A stretch of 64,000 nt of DNA from positions 47,334,501 through 47,398,500 of the forward strand of contig NC_080557.1 of assembly GCF_030253575.1 (NCBI RefSeq), written 5' to 3'. Of this stretch, positions 35,970 to 48,750 are shown one piece after another (the stretch's first letter is position 1; each line of letters starts with the position of its first letter). A model generated the notes under the pieces. It saw only the letters and a list, made by a program, of their open reading frames with translations. It did no database searches and was not told the DNA's origin. The DNA comes from Rhododendron vialii (Eukaryota; Streptophyta; Magnoliopsida; Ericales; Ericaceae). A program made the position numbers and the translations under genes.

Positions 35970-38900
35970 ATGCCGCCGGCTTCCGGCGTTGCGTTGCCGT
36001 CCGAACGAGTCCCGACGACGATGATTCCCACGATGGTTCAAGCGATGGCGTCAGAGGCGCACGCGAAGGACGCGATCATCGCGTGGTTTAGGGGCGAGTT
36101 TGCGGCGGCGAACGCCATCATCGACGCGCTATGCAACCACTTGAGGCAGCTCGAGGTATTAGATTATAATGTATCAATCAGATGTGGTTTAACCATACGC
36201 GACTAAACACGTGAAAGTATTTTAATCAATAGTTAACGGTGAGGTTTTTTGTTTTTTGTTTTTTTAATCCGCAACGGTGAGGTTTGAACACACGATTTCT
36301 TGTTTGTATCTTCAATAGGAGGAGGGCAGTGGAGGATCAGACTACGAATCGGTGTTCGCTGCAATCCACCGGCGACGTTTGAACTGGATCCCGATTCTCC
36401 AGATGCAGAAGTACCACTCGGTTGCCGACGTGACACTCGAGCTTGGACGAGTCGCTGCTGCGAAGAAAGTTGGAGACAGAGTGGAAGGCGGAGAGGTGAA
36501 GAGGAGTGAGGAAATGAAAGGGTTGGAAAACGAGGAAGGGAGGAGTCTTGTGGATTGTGAAGAGGAATCGGTTGATGAAGATTCGACGAGAGATGATTCT
36601 CCGAACAGCGAAGTTACTGGTACCGGTAAAACGTGTTTAAGTATACCTTTTTTTCCCCCTTATGTCATATATTGATTTTGTTTCTCTGGGTCTAGTATTT
36701 AAGTTCGTTAAATTTTAATTTCTCGGGTTCAAGAAACAAGAATCCAGATTTTCTTGATGAGTAAGATATTCAAGAAACAAGAATCCAGATTTTCGAAGGC
36801 TCTGTTTCATCTAATTTGACTTACTTTGTCTAATTTGACTTACTTTGTCTTGCTAACTTCCGACGGATACGTTAATAATATCAAATAAGCACATGTGTCA
36901 ATATATATTTCATGAATATCAATACACTTTTCTCGAGAATATATATTTCATGAATATCAATACACTTTTCTCGAGAATATGAATACATTTTCTGTGCGTT
37001 ATTCTCCAAGGCGGAGGTTAGCATTACCTCGTACGGAGCCCTAATGTAAATTTCGAGAGTAGCGAATTTCTATCTAGCACCTCGAGTTGTGTGTCCGATT
37101 AAATACTCATTTTGCTTGCCGTAGTAACCGTTTGATTGTAGACGAACGTCGTGGCCTTTTGGCGGAGCTTTAAGAACTGTGCTACTCACCAGTATTCACA
37201 TTTCACACAGATAAAGTGAGAACAAATCATCCACAAATTTTTTGCAGAGCTTTTTGAATCACACAAGATGATCCGAATCGTTTAACTTTTAAAAAATATT
37301 GTTTTAGGGATCCTAAAAAAAATCTAGGGGTACTAGGGACAAAGAAAATTAGTAAAGAAAATACACTTAAAATGTACGTGAACGGCTCAGATCCACTGTA
37401 CAGTAAATCTGAGCCGTTCACGTACATATTTTAAGTGTATTTTCTTTGTTCATTTTCTGCCTATTATGTGTACACTTTTCGAGCTTTTAATTATACTATT
37501 TGTTGGATTTTTGTAATCCCGATGTGTTGCGGACCCGGTTTGTAGGACTCCTTTTGAGTAAACTGAGTCAACTCTCTGACTATTATGTGTATTCTTTTTT
37601 TATACGTCTCGGATTATTGGTCAATTATTTTGGAGTAATTATTCAATAGAGTGTATCGTTACGTAATACTCCGGATTACTTTAACAATCGCATTTCTATG
37701 GGATTCATACATTTAGTGGTAGATCTCACAAGAATGTATAGTTGTAAAATGGTCCGGATTATCACGTGGCGATACTCCCGAATTATTGTATAATTTCATA
37801 TTATTTTTTTATATGCCGAAGAAGGTTGTGGTGCGAGATCCTAAAAAGGTGAGCAAACAATTAAATGGTGTTTGGACAGCTAAAAATAAGCTATCCAGTA
37901 CTACTGTTTGAATTTAATTTCAAAAAATGCAAAAAAAAAGAGCCCAGCGACTTTTGTTATGGTTGAAAATGTATAGAAATGTGTGAAAATGTATAGAAGT
38001 ATGTGAGAAAGTGTGAAAAATATATTGGAGTTCGTGTTTTGTCATTTTGTTGAGCAACATGCTTTAATTGCATCATTGTTTTAGTGCCATTCCCCTGTGA
38101 AATTAGTTTTTTTTTAAACGCCCCCCTATGAAATTAGTTGGTAGACATTGACCCTGTTTTATAGTTAAAAAAACATTGAACATTTGGTGTTTTTTTTCTA
38201 TCAAGCGGTCGAATTACATTTGAAGAGTTACAATAACGGGATATTACACCAATCATGTGAGATTCGCACTAATTAAATCAATCCCACTACATGACAATTG
38301 AAAAAATAGCTACATAAAGGAAAATATACACTAACAATGAAACACTCCCATGAAGGGGAACCAATAATCAATTCTTGCCTTCGAAAAGATTTGACCTCTT
38401 GCTTCTTCCAGTTGGTGGTCGACTAGGCTAGCCATAATTGGTTGTGAACATATGGTGTTAAACACCACTAAAATGCATTAAAAAACAAGCTGTCAATTTG
38501 TCGTTTTATTTCTAAGTAGTTGTTGCTGGGCTACTCTTTCTTTAGAACGTAAAAAGAGCCGTTTTGGAGGCAAAATTTAATTTCGCTGACGAGAACTAGC
38601 GTGGAGAATTTGCTGTATGAAATTCTAAGAGGTTCATAATTGTGTTACTGGAATCAGAAATTACAGAATTAAAAGCGTTTTGAATTGGTCTATCAGGTGA
38701 CCTGATGTGAATCTGGATTATACTCGCTTGATCCCTGCCCATCCCCACTGCTAATTTTTAACTGCCAGATTTACAGATGTTTGCTTGATCCCTGCCCGTC
38801 CCAACTACTAATTTTTAACTGAAATAGCAACAAATGTTTAATTCAATTCCTTCACTTCTTATTTTATCTCTTGTAACTATTAGTACCATGACTGCTGATC

Positions 38901-41497
38901 CTTTCCTATGCTACTTCTTGAAATGCAGTATCCCAAAAAGTCCAGCCCCCATTGGGAAACAAAGGCTTCTGTTCCAACCATGAAGAATGTGAGGCACGTG
39001 GTGCCCAGATCAAGAAGACAAAAGGATTCACAGCCAAGGAGTATGTCAAAGGTCATATGGTGAGTTTAAATTTTGCTCTTTAATAAGGAACTGAATAACA
39101 AATATCCTCCGGATATGCCACTTTGAAACTAAACAAAATGAAGAAAATAAACACCTAGTTTTATGTTATTGATTAAAGAGAAATGATCTTGCAGACGAAT
39201 GTTGTTAGCGGTCTCAAGTTGTTTGAAGACGTATTCACTGATTTGGAGCTCTCTAAGTTGAATGACTTTGTAGATGAACTTCAGGTTGCTGGACAGAATG
39301 GAGAACTGTCAGGTGGATCCCCGTGCCTCGTGATGCTTTTATAATTGAACTTCTTGTTTCCTTTGGGAACAAGGTTTTGAGATAGTAAAGGACACCCTCT
39401 GTGTAGTTTTGGTCAAGCAGGTTTGGAATTTAAGTTTTCCTTTCCTTTTTGATTGAATGCATTCCTCCTTATTTCTCAAGGTTCATCAATGTGTGGATTT
39501 TAACTTCAATGTACAATATCTGCAATCAGGCTGGGAGATGAGTTGTGGACCTTATTCCTCGTAAATTGCTATTGTAAATTTCGTTGTATTCATTGTAGTG
39601 GTCAATTTTTTCGCAAGTCATTATCTCTTCATTGTGACTGCATTTAGCTGGCCGACACTCTGAACTCTGCTAGTTGTATCACACATTTTGTGATAAAAAA
39701 AATTGTTTCTGTGCAATTATGATGGTTAGTACAGCTATTTTAAGTTACCGTCTTTCTTCACACCACTCAACAATTCATGTGAATGGATGTATGTAGGTGA
39801 GACTTATATCTTGTTCAACCAGCAGATAAAGGGGGAAAAAAGAGAGCTGATTCAATTTGGAACTCCTATTTTTGGACAGATAAAAGAGGATGCAAAACCT
39901 AAAGATGGAAACGGTATGATAACTTTTTTATCTGAGTATATGTATTTGTTTTTCTCCCTCGTCAATCAAGCTTGTCAGGCAATCTTCATCTGAAGATTTT
40001 AATTGAGATATATGCTTACAGTTCATATTGAGTCGATTCCCACTCTTCTTCAAGCTGTTATCGACCACCTGGTTCAGTGGCATCTGATCTCAGAAAATAG
40101 AAAACCAAATAGCTGCATCATTAACTTCTTTGATGAGGTATAATCATTCTTTTCCTGCTCATTAACTTAGATCCATTTAATGAGCCTGATTTGTTTGAAC
40201 GGCGCAGAAACTGAGCATTTGTACTTGTTTATGTAGGGAGAATTTTCACAGCCTTTTCTGAAACCACCTCATTTGGAACAACCCATATCTACTCTTCTCC
40301 TCTCTGAATCAATGATGGCTTTTGGACAAACACTCGAAAGTGATAGTGATGGTAACTATAAAGGGCCACTCATGCTTTCACTAAAGGAAGGGTATGTACT
40401 CCAGTTTATTTGTTTTATTTCTTCTTTTTATTTATTTACATGTCTGATACTTGCAAAATTGTAATTGGGTATCTGATACTGTGGGAAAAATAATCATCAG
40501 AAAGCAATTTGGTTAGATTGTAATGAATTATCATTGGGTGTTTTTGATACTTTCACTGCTCCTTCTGAACTCTCCTACAATTAGCTGTTGATTTTATCTT
40601 CTCGGGATATTCTTCGTTGCCCAAAGTTTATGTCTAAACACGTCTCCCTCCTTTTCGCCAACTGGAACTTTTCTCAGTTTAGCCTTTGCACTTGGATGCT
40701 AGATTTTCGATGTCCTATGACTCTTACATTTCCAGATTCTAATTGCGTAACCCCTGATTCATATTCTCTTTTACGTCTATGTTCTATGTCTCATCTGTTA
40801 ACCTGGTATTGAAGCATAGTAACAACTGATATGTGAGTGGTTGGCCCCTTTTTCCTATACCTACCCAGCAACTAGACAATGCAGTCTTTAAACCTCTCTT
40901 TGTACAAATTTTCCTCCTAAGATTTATCCATTGCCAAAATCGCATATTCAACGCTCACCTGATTTCGAACTGAAATTGGACTCCTAATTCTGGCTACTTG
41001 ACAGGTCTCTTCTAGTCCTGAGGGGAAACAGCTCTGATTTAGCGAGACATGTCATGTGCCCATCTCCGAACAAAAGGGTAAGCATCACATTTTTCAAAGT
41101 CCGCTCTGACACGAGCCAAAACACTGCATTGCCGCCACCTCCTCTAAGTCAAGCCATGACTATATGGCATCCCGGTGTCCCCACCTCACATGCAATTCCA
41201 AATGGAGCTTTAAACCGTTACGAGGCAATGCACGCGATCCCTAAATGGGGTATACTTCGTGCCCCTATTGTCATGTTGGCTCCAATGCAACCAATGGTTC
41301 TGAGCCCCAGAAGGGTCCCACACAGTGGTACTGGAGTCTTCTTACCTTGGACCCTTCGGTCAAGAAAATCGCCAAAATATCTTCCTCCACGCGCTAAAAA
41401 AGCAAAACTTCTTCTCACACTACCTCCCTCAGTTGAAGCAAAGGTAGCAGATCCGTCTTCTGATCCGGGTATAGGCATTGAGGCTAAAATGGTTTGA
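35970..41497 (+). CDS. ALKBH10B: ALKBH10B-type 2-oxoglutarate/Fe(II) RNA demethylase
   Basis: Eight exons join in frame: 35970-36155, 36319-36625, 38929-39059, 39195-39312, 39797-39913, 40022-40137, 40237-40391 and 41005-41497, giving 540 residues. The N-terminal helical part contains KDAIIAWFRGEFAAANAIID and YESVFAAIHRRRLNWIPILQ, hallmarks of plant ALKBH10B. Then comes an acidic linker, a Cys/His segment (NKGFCSNHEECEARG) and the AlkB core. Metal ligands fit His337 and Glu339 (KPPHLEQPIST) and His392 (LARHVMCPSPNKR), with Arg401 as the 2-oxoglutarate contact. Arabidopsis ALKBH10B removes N6-methyladenosine from mRNA and affects flowering through FT and SPL transcripts; the HxE pair is its characterised site. 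The C-terminal ~130 residues are Pro-rich and probably disordered. Start chosen from family length; the frame is open upstream but within the CT leader. Confidence 0.9.
36730..36980. repeat. Cluster of three short tandem duplications in ALKBH10B-like intron 2
   Basis: CAAGAAACAAGAATCCAGAT occurs at about 36730 and 36770; TCTAATTTGACTTACTTTGT occurs twice near 36811-36850; and a 38-bp unit beginning ATATATATTTCATGAATATC occurs twice in direct tandem at about 36901-36976. Confidence 0.85.
37354..37447. repeat. Near-perfect hairpin, ~39-bp arms, ALKBH10B-like intron 2
   Basis: The left arm 37354-37392 (AAAGAAAATACACTTAAAAT through GGCTCAGAT) is mirrored at 37407-37447 with one or two differences and a 14-base loop. 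It is small enough to be a MITE core, and transcribed RNA would fold into a long stem. Confidence 0.88.
38192..38445 (-). mobile_element. tRNA-derived SINE in ALKBH10B-like intron 2
   Basis: On the minus strand it begins AACCAATTATGGCTAGCCTA, with an A-box-like TGGCTAGCCTAGTCG and a B-box-like AGGTCAAATC, followed by a ~180-bp non-tRNA body and a short A run at the end. Flanking direct repeats GAACATTTGGTGTT (38178-38191) and GAACATATGGTGTT (38446-38459) are a 14-bp target duplication with one mismatch. Confidence 0.85.
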
Positions 41498-42643
41498 CGA
41501 AGGTAGTCAACTGAGGAATCACTAATGTTAGCCAAAAGTTGAGGAAGAGCTTGTGTTATTGACTTATTGTACAACCAAGGCCCAGGTGCTGATAGATGAA
41601 ATTTGTACTCGTTTCTTTTTCTTTTTGTTGGTTGTAATGCTGTTTCTAGTGATATTTTTGGTTGTGGATTGGCCCTTGTAGAGGTTTGAGTTTTGTATAA
41701 ACAGAAGCGCTTGGTTACTAAATGTTTATAAAGAACAGAGTTGGATGCTTTGGATTTGCTACAATTTCTTGACCTCTTCGGTACAAGGAATCAGTACTGT
41801 TCATTACTGTAATTGCGACCACATAATGACCACGACTTCTCTTGTATAAGCTTGCTGCAGTAATGTAGGAGGGAGGATTGGTGTTTTGTTCCAGGATACC
41901 GATTCAGTGAGACAAACTAAACTTCTCTATGTTAATCTGGCTACCGAAAAGATACGTGTCCAATGCCGTCTTACCGGACACAGTACTGCACGCACCCTTC
42001 TCACAATTTATCCAGGGTCTGCTTTTGGAAGGTACCAAATTAGATGGGAGCTAACTATTCAGAGGTTGGCGCTTATATATGACGCAAGGACCCTTCCATC
42101 ACACGAATGACATCGGCAATGACAACTGCTTATACAAACGGAATTATCAAAACAAAAATGATGTGAATTTTCGTGGTTTCTCATTTCAGCCCAACAAAAA
42201 AAAAAAAAACCAGCTCTGCTCTTAAAAATAGTATGAAAAATCGTCCATAGACTCGATACAATATCACCCAATTCTGAATGAGATTTTCGCATAAATATTC
42301 CGTTTATGTGCCATTTTGCATCAGTGAATTGCTTCCCACCATGGAAATTGATTGTGGTTTAGCATGCAAGGTCCTATTCAGGAATATAACTAGCGTTAAG
42401 GAAGGTAGAATTGGACTTTGCTCCTCATATTCCACTTTAACTTTTGACTAAAAGCAGTGAGGGTAGAAGAACCCTTCTGATGCTAAAAAAGAGAGAAGAA
42501 TGCTTCTATCATATAATATGCATACCCAACCTTGTAAGCTTGGAATCTCCATTCCTATCCATGTGTTCAAATATGCAATCCTTCAAAACCATAATATTTT
42601 ACCCACCAAAACCTGCTGCCAATTACCCTTTGTCCCAACACCA
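41498..42643. other. Region between ALKBH10B-like and DUF761 genes
   Basis: Contains the ALKBH10B-like 3' flank and, from about 42028, sequence shared with PIEZO intron 2. A 74-codon open frame at 41886-42110 runs into the duplicated part and has no recognised domain. Confidence 0.5.
42028..42562 (+). repeat. Segmental duplicate (copy 1) shared with 59771-60990
   Basis: Shared words in the same order include ACCAAATTAxATGGxAGCTA, CATCACAC, ATGATGTGAATxTTxxTGGT, GCATAAATAT, AGGTCCTATTCAGG, TTGGACTTTGCTCCTCATAT, ACCCTTCTGATGCT and CTCCATTCCTATCC. It covers the region upstream of, and the first ~60 bases of, the longest DUF761 frame. Confidence 0.85.
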
Positions 42644-43156
42644 ATGTCTTTCCACAGCAAACAAATGCAGCAAAGGGAAAACAGAAACAACAACAATCCC
42701 CAGCCTCTTGGCATCTGCCAAAGGCTCCTCAACTTCATCATGAATATCCTCACTGCACAAGACCTCCCGCGCCTGACCAATCCACCGGCATCCCAGTCAA
42801 TTCCAGTGCCAGTTGAAGGTTCTTCAGCATTCCAGGAGGAGCATGACTCCCGCCCGGAGCACTCAAATTCTGAAATTAGGGTTGATTTCAGGCACACCAA
42901 CGGATTAGAGCAACATGTTGCAAAGAATGATAGCGCTATTGTCAATAGAGAAAAGGGAGGTTTTCGACCAGTGGAGATTAGACCAACAAGGAACAAAGAA
43001 ATTGATTCACGAGGTCAAGATAAAGACACGCAAATGATGCCTCCATTTGATTTTCTGGAGAATGACATAAATGGAAGAGCAGATGAGTTTATTCGTCAAA
43101 GGAAAATGGATTTTTTGAGAAGGAATCTCACCCTTGATCTGCCAAAGTCGAGTTAG
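42644..43156 (+). CDS. Small DUF761 protein
   Basis: An intronless frame gives 170 residues from Met at 42644, or 218 from a Met at 42500; a Met at 42665 is also possible. The C-terminal INGRADEFIRQRKMDFLRRN matches the DUF761 motif found at the end of many small plant proteins. The N-terminal half is Gln/Asn-rich, with a short hydrophobic patch (LLNFIMNIL). Function of the family is unclear; members are often stress- or fibre-expressed. The longer start lies in the segmentally duplicated upstream region whose other copy has no such gene, which favours the shorter start. Normal polypeptide structure cannot be confirmed, since only the tail is conserved. Confidence 0.65.
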   Translation: MSFHSKQMQQRENRNNNNPQPLGICQRLLNFIMNILTAQDLPRLTNPPASQSIPVPVEGSSAFQEEHDSRPEHSNSEIRVDFRHTNGLEQHVAKNDSAIVNREKGGFRPVEIRPTRNKEIDSRGQDKDTQMMPPFDFLENDINGRADEFIRQRKMDFLRRNLTLDLPKSS

Positions 43157-43575
43157 TGGCACAGGGCTGAGCTGGTGGCTCACTGGAAATGGTAGGTGAC
43201 ACAATCTCTCCGCATGTGTGCATCCCTGAATATGTTCTTAGGTTTCTGCCTGACTCCAGCAAATCGAAATAAAAATCAGCTTTCTATTCCAATGTAAATT
43301 GAAATACAATAAGCATACACTTCAATTTATTCCTAGTCTCTTCTGTTTGCATTTTTTTTTTTTTTGGATCTGTTGGATTACCGAAAAGTACTCCTGCTAT
43401 GTATTTATTTGTAGAATTGACTCATTCGATCGACGAACCAATCTGCGTAATGAAAGTGTTATCTCCCATGGAGTGACAAAGTTACTCCATCGGTTCATAT
43501 TTAAATAACAGGCTGTCCTGCAAATTTACGAGCCTCTATTACCCAGTCGAGAAACATTTTGCGATTGGGTAAAAG
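43157..43575. other. Spacer before the tandem duplication
   Basis: Likely DUF761 3' flank and AT-rich spacer. No other feature seen. Confidence 0.45.
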
Positions 43576-46500
43576 AAGACATCTCAATCGAGTTACTTTT
43601 TTTTCATACAGAGAGATAAGGTTCTATCACCAAAGGAAAGTATATACAAATAGACCAAAAAAACTTGCCTGCAGGCTTTCAAATCCCTTGCTAAAAGGTG
43701 AATGTGTTTAAAATTGCGAAAAATCGGGTTTCCTCAAACCGATGACAGCTAAAGGAGCACATGTGCCTGATTGATTCTCAAGCACTTGAAAAAGTTATAT
43801 TCGCAACGATTTTTAAATACTCTTAACTGGAAAGAAGAAACCACAAAAAGCATTTTAAAATGCTGATGTTTCTCCAACCTACAAGCAAACCATGATTCGT
43901 ATTCACTGGCGGAGTCAGCATAGGACGAGAGGGGTCACGTGTCCCTCCTCAGTTGTTCACAACCTTCAAATTTATAACTTCTCATATAAGATTATATCCC
44001 CTCTAGCACCAGGTTGATTGAAATCTCATATCACTATCGAGCTCATATTTATTTTCATACAAAATAAAATAAATGGGATTTCCAAATATGTTCAACCAAT
44101 TTTCCTTATTCTACAGTTAATTCAGCTAATAAACCATTTTGAAGAGGTTTTAAAAGCTTCTTCCCAACACACACATCTATATTGCAGGATACCCCATTGT
44201 ATCTTAGGATTTCTGCACAAAGGGACACGGGTCATATACTTAGTTTATGAAAGAGATGATACAAATTGTAGGATCATTAATTTTTAACAATTATGCTCAT
44301 ATCACTATCGAGCTATGTTGTGAGAGAACCGACTATAGCTTAGAGCATCTCCAGCCTTGATCCATTTTAAGACTCAAATTTAAAAATGGGGCAAAAATCA
44401 TAAAAATCTCTCTCCAATCTTTGACCCAAACCCTTCTCCATTTTGAGTTTTATCCATTTTTTTGCCCAAATCTGAGACAATTTTTGCCTTGACCAATTTC
44501 TCCAACGGTTAGTTAGAGAGAGAGAGAAAGAGGGAGATGTGTAAAATTTGAGTTTGATGGTTAGAGATGTGTCTACCCAAAATGGATTTTTACCCAAAAT
44601 TTGACTCAAATTTGAGGAAAAATATGGGTGAAGGCTAGAGATGCTCTTAAGATCCAAGTACCGGAAAAAGAAGCTAGACCTGAATTAAATTGGATAACAT
44701 GAAATGATGAAATTGATAGCCTTATTCTAATCGTACACAATTCGGACAAAAATTGATTTTTGCAAACTTGAACGTGTGAGGCCAAAATCAGTTGGCAGTG
44801 GATTAACACCCATTTATAAACGAAGATTCAGTGAAATACAAATATGTAAACAAACCGAGAGAGAGAGATCGTGGGGGAAATGGGGACGACGAATGGTGTT
44901 CGGCTATCTGCATGTACTGGCAATCGTGAGAAACTCGCGTAAGATAGACGCGAGCTTTGTCTCGGCTGGGTTGCATTTAAAACTCGCATCTTGAACACGG
45001 GAGGTACCTTGAAAACGGCGTCGTTCATATTCGTTCAGACTTCGCAGGTTCAACCTGAGAAGTCACTTGAAAACATGAATTTATAAAATTGTGAGCCCAT
45101 TCCAGTTTATCACTATGATCGAAACCCTTCATGTTTCATAGATTGTCAAGAACATACGCCATGTCAAATATCTGTTGAATCAAGTACCCATTGATGCATA
45201 ATCGGAGACAATAAGTGCAATTTTGTTTTTGAGAAAATAGACTTGGTTGCACTCTATGAAATCCGTTTTTGTGAAACGACGTCGGATACCTGGATTGTTG
45301 GATTTGCAGCGTGAGTTTGTCAAATTGTAATCTCGTTTCGATGGATCTCCACAATCGAAGTCGTTCAAGTTGTAGAGATTGTGAAGAAGATGAATAATAT
45401 CAAAGATCACTTGAATCGAATTCTGAAAAATGCATAATCGGAGATGATTAAAGTGAATTTTTTTTCATGAAAATAGAATTGGCCACACAGTATCAAACCC
45501 ATTATAGCAAATGATAAATTCACTCCGACGAAGGGGCGTCCCCGACGAAGAGAGAGAGAGAGAGAGAGATTCCATTGTCACTTGAATTCACTCCGACACA
45601 GTATCAAACCCATTATAGCAAATGATAGTTCAGCATTGTAACAGGTCCTCTGATTTCAATTTTGTATAGCTTGCCTTTCATTGTTCTTGGCAGAATCAAA
45701 AGGTGCTCACTACTCCATTCCTAGTTTGGAAACTAGTTTGTTTATATGAGAGATTCCATTGTCATTTGAATTTTTCCTTAATGTGTTGATGAATTTTGCC
45801 TCTCATTGTTCTTGGCAGGTATTGCGAAAACCTTTCTCCTTGGCGTTGGTACAGAACGAATTTTGCCTTAATGTGTAGATGAATTTTGCCTTTCATTGTT
45901 CTTGGCAGGTATTGCGCAAACCTATCCCCTTGGCGTTGGAACAGAACCACTGCAGAACAGTCTCCAAATTCACTGGTACCCCTTGAACCAACTTCAAATC
46001 GCAGCCGGGTGAAATCCCTGGGTCCAACTTCTTTTTTCACGTAATACATGCACTGAAAGAAAAGGGAAAATCATAAATTATAATATCAGCATTCTGTTGG
46101 GGGTTTGTGTAGGATTTGTTGTTGTTGCTTGTATGGGGGAGATTAGGATTTTGGTTGTAGCTATGCTCAATTTCTTCTTAGGTTAGCTGAGCATCGCTTG
46201 AGAACACGACTCATACGTAGTAACTTCTTTGTCTTGAAATGGGTTTGTGGAAGAAAAGGAAAAACCATGAATTATCGTATCAGCTTTCTATGGGATTTTT
46301 TGTGTTTTTTTTTTCTTTGGGTGTGTGCGTGTGTTAATATTTTGGCTGACTCTCTTGTAGTTTCCCTTGATGCCAGCTAAGTTGGTTTGAGCGAGTGCAG
46401 AAAACAACTTTCAAAACACTGATATTGTATGGTGCATGGGTCATTTTACGGTTGAAGCCATGCTCATGGAAATATTCCAAATTGAGAAACATTATAAACA

Positions 46501-46722
46501 GTTTTCTAGCCTGGGAAGAGGCATTTTGATTCTCCTGCCCCCAGCCGCTTTGTTTTGAAATTGATTGGTTTTAATTTGACTGAAATATGGCAGGTAGAAT
46601 TCTTGTCGCTGAAACATTTAGTGTTTTGGTTCTTCCCATCTAACGAGGATTCATGTATTAATTTGTTCAGGTTTGGAATATGTCCTTTGTGGGGTTCTTT
46701 CTCAGGAGCTGTCACGCATTAT
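43576..46722 (+). repeat. Large tandem duplication, unit A
   Basis: Starts AAGACATCTCAATCGAG and ends GTCACGCATTATA, directly joined to unit B, which starts AAGACATCTGAATCGAG. Sequence order matches unit B over its length except for a MITE (44343-44646), a ~740-bp segment missing from A near 45967-45985, and an extra local repeat of TGATGAATTTTGCC (45780-45900). No intact gene is visible. The right end includes the beginning of a decayed enoyl-CoA hydratase exon. Confidence 0.9.
44343..44646. mobile_element. Tourist-like (PIF/Harbinger) MITE
   Basis: Terminal inverted repeats GAGCATCTCCAGCCTT (left) and GAGCATCTCTAGCCTT (right, opposite strand) are flanked by TTA on both sides, the PIF/Harbinger target duplication. 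Unit B has an uninterrupted site here (CATAGCCTAAGATCC at about 47484), so the element is absent from that copy. Confidence 0.92.
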
Positions 46723-48119
46723 AAGACATCTGAATCGAGTTGCTTTTTCTTCATACGGATAGATAAGGTTCTATCACCAAAGGAAAGTATATACAAATAG
46801 ACCAAAAAAACTTGCCTGCAGGCTTTCAAATCCCTTGGTAAAGGGTGAATGTGTTTAAAATTGCGAAAAATCGGGTTTCCTCAAACCGATGACAGGTAAA
46901 GGAACACATGTGCCTGATTCTCAAGCACTTGAAAAAGTTATATTCGCAACGATTTTTAAATACTCTTAACTGGAAAGAAGAAACCACAAAAAGCATTTGA
47001 AAATGCTGATGTTTCTCCAACCTACAAGCAAACCATGATTCGTATTCACTGGCGGAGTCAGCATAGGACGAGAGGGGTCACGTGTCCCTCCTCAATTGTT
47101 CACAACCTTCAGATTTATAACTTTTCATATAAGATTATATCCCCTCTAGCACCAGGTTGATTGAAATCTCATATCACTATCGAGCTCATATTTGTTTTCA
47201 TACAAAGTAAAATAATTGAGATTTCCAAATATGTTCAACCAATTTTCCTTATTCTACAGTTAATTCAGCTAATAAACCATTTTGAAGAGGTTTTAAAAGC
47301 TTTTTCCCAACACACACATCTCTATTGTAGGATACCCCATTGTATCTTAGGATTTCTGCACAAAAGAACACGGGTCATATACTTAGTTTAGGAAAGAGAC
47401 GATACAAATTGTAGGATAGTAGAATCGTTGGTTTTTAATGATTATGCTCATATCACTATGGAGCTATGTTGTGAGAAAACCGACCATAGCCTAAGATCCA
47501 AGTACCAGAAAAAGAAGCTAGACCTGAATTAAATTGGGTAACATGAAATAATGAAATCGATATCCTCATTCTAACGTACACAATTTCAACAAAAATTTAG
47601 CTTTTGCAAACCTAAAAGTATGAGGTCAGAATCAGTTTGCAGATGATTGACGCCTATTCGTAAACAAAGATTTCAGTGAAATACAAATATATATGGAGGA
47701 AGCTATGGTACACAGGGTATACCGTATGTTTAAATTATGACAATTTGTGATTTTCATTATGCCGATTTTTGGTTTTGTAATGCATATTTATGATTCTAGT
47801 TACGACTTGTACATTAAAATTTACCTGTTGAACAGGTCATTAGCAGGTTACCCATAATTAAAAATATTGTTATTATGTAACCATAATTATTCGTACCGAA
47901 ATCCATAATACTTGTACCCTAACCAAATATATGCGTACAATATCAAAAATTAAATAATGTTATCCACAAATGTTATAACATCATAAATTGGCATTATCTT
48001 ACCATAATGAATCGTACCAAATTTTTTTTTACTCGTATGATATTCCGTAACAAAATCAAAATATATTGTACCAGAATCAACAATTGTTATACTCAAGCCA
48101 AAAATATTTGTAAAATGCC

Positions 48120-48750
48120 ACAAATTTTATAAAATAACAACAATTATTATGACAACACCTAAAATTGTCATTTTCTTAACACAATGTGTCATATCAAAAT
48201 AAAACATATTTAAATACCACAAATTATATAACAAACCATAATTATTATGACAATACTAAAAATTGACGTTTTCTTACCACAATGTATCTTACCAAAAGAA
48301 ATTAATTAAAATATTCCGTAATAACACATGTCTAAAATACCACAAATTCAGTAATATAATCAAATTTGTTATGACAACACCATAAATTGACGTTTTCATA
48401 CCCACAACGTATCGTATAAAAAAATTCAATCAGAATAGTCAATTAACGATAGTTATAATCAACAAAATATCATACCACAAATTCAGTAATATAACCAAAT
48501 TTGTTATGACAACACCATAAATTGGCATTTTCATACCTACAACGTGTCGTATAAAAAAAATTCAATTGAAATGCTCAGTTAACGATAGTTATTATTAGCA
48601 AAATACCATACTGCAAATTCAATAATATAACCAAATTTATTATGACAATACCATAAATTGGCGTTTTCATACCCACAACGTGTCATATAAAAAAAATTCA
48701 ATCGGAATATTCAGTAAACGATAGTTATAATTGACAAAATACAATACCAC
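48120..48750. repeat. ~136-bp degenerate tandem array inside the 3.1-kb element
   Basis: Copies beginning ACAAATTCAGTAATATAA lie at about 48343, 48479 and 48615, with two more divergent copies from about 48120 and 48222. Each contains TTATGACAA, CATAAATTG and AACGATAGTTAT. Confidence 0.85.

Noticed and set aside
45762-46049. 95-codon minus-strand frame with two LPRTMxGKIHxHIK repeats
   Set aside because: The repeat comes from a local duplication in unit A and the frame is disrupted in unit B, so coding function is not supported.
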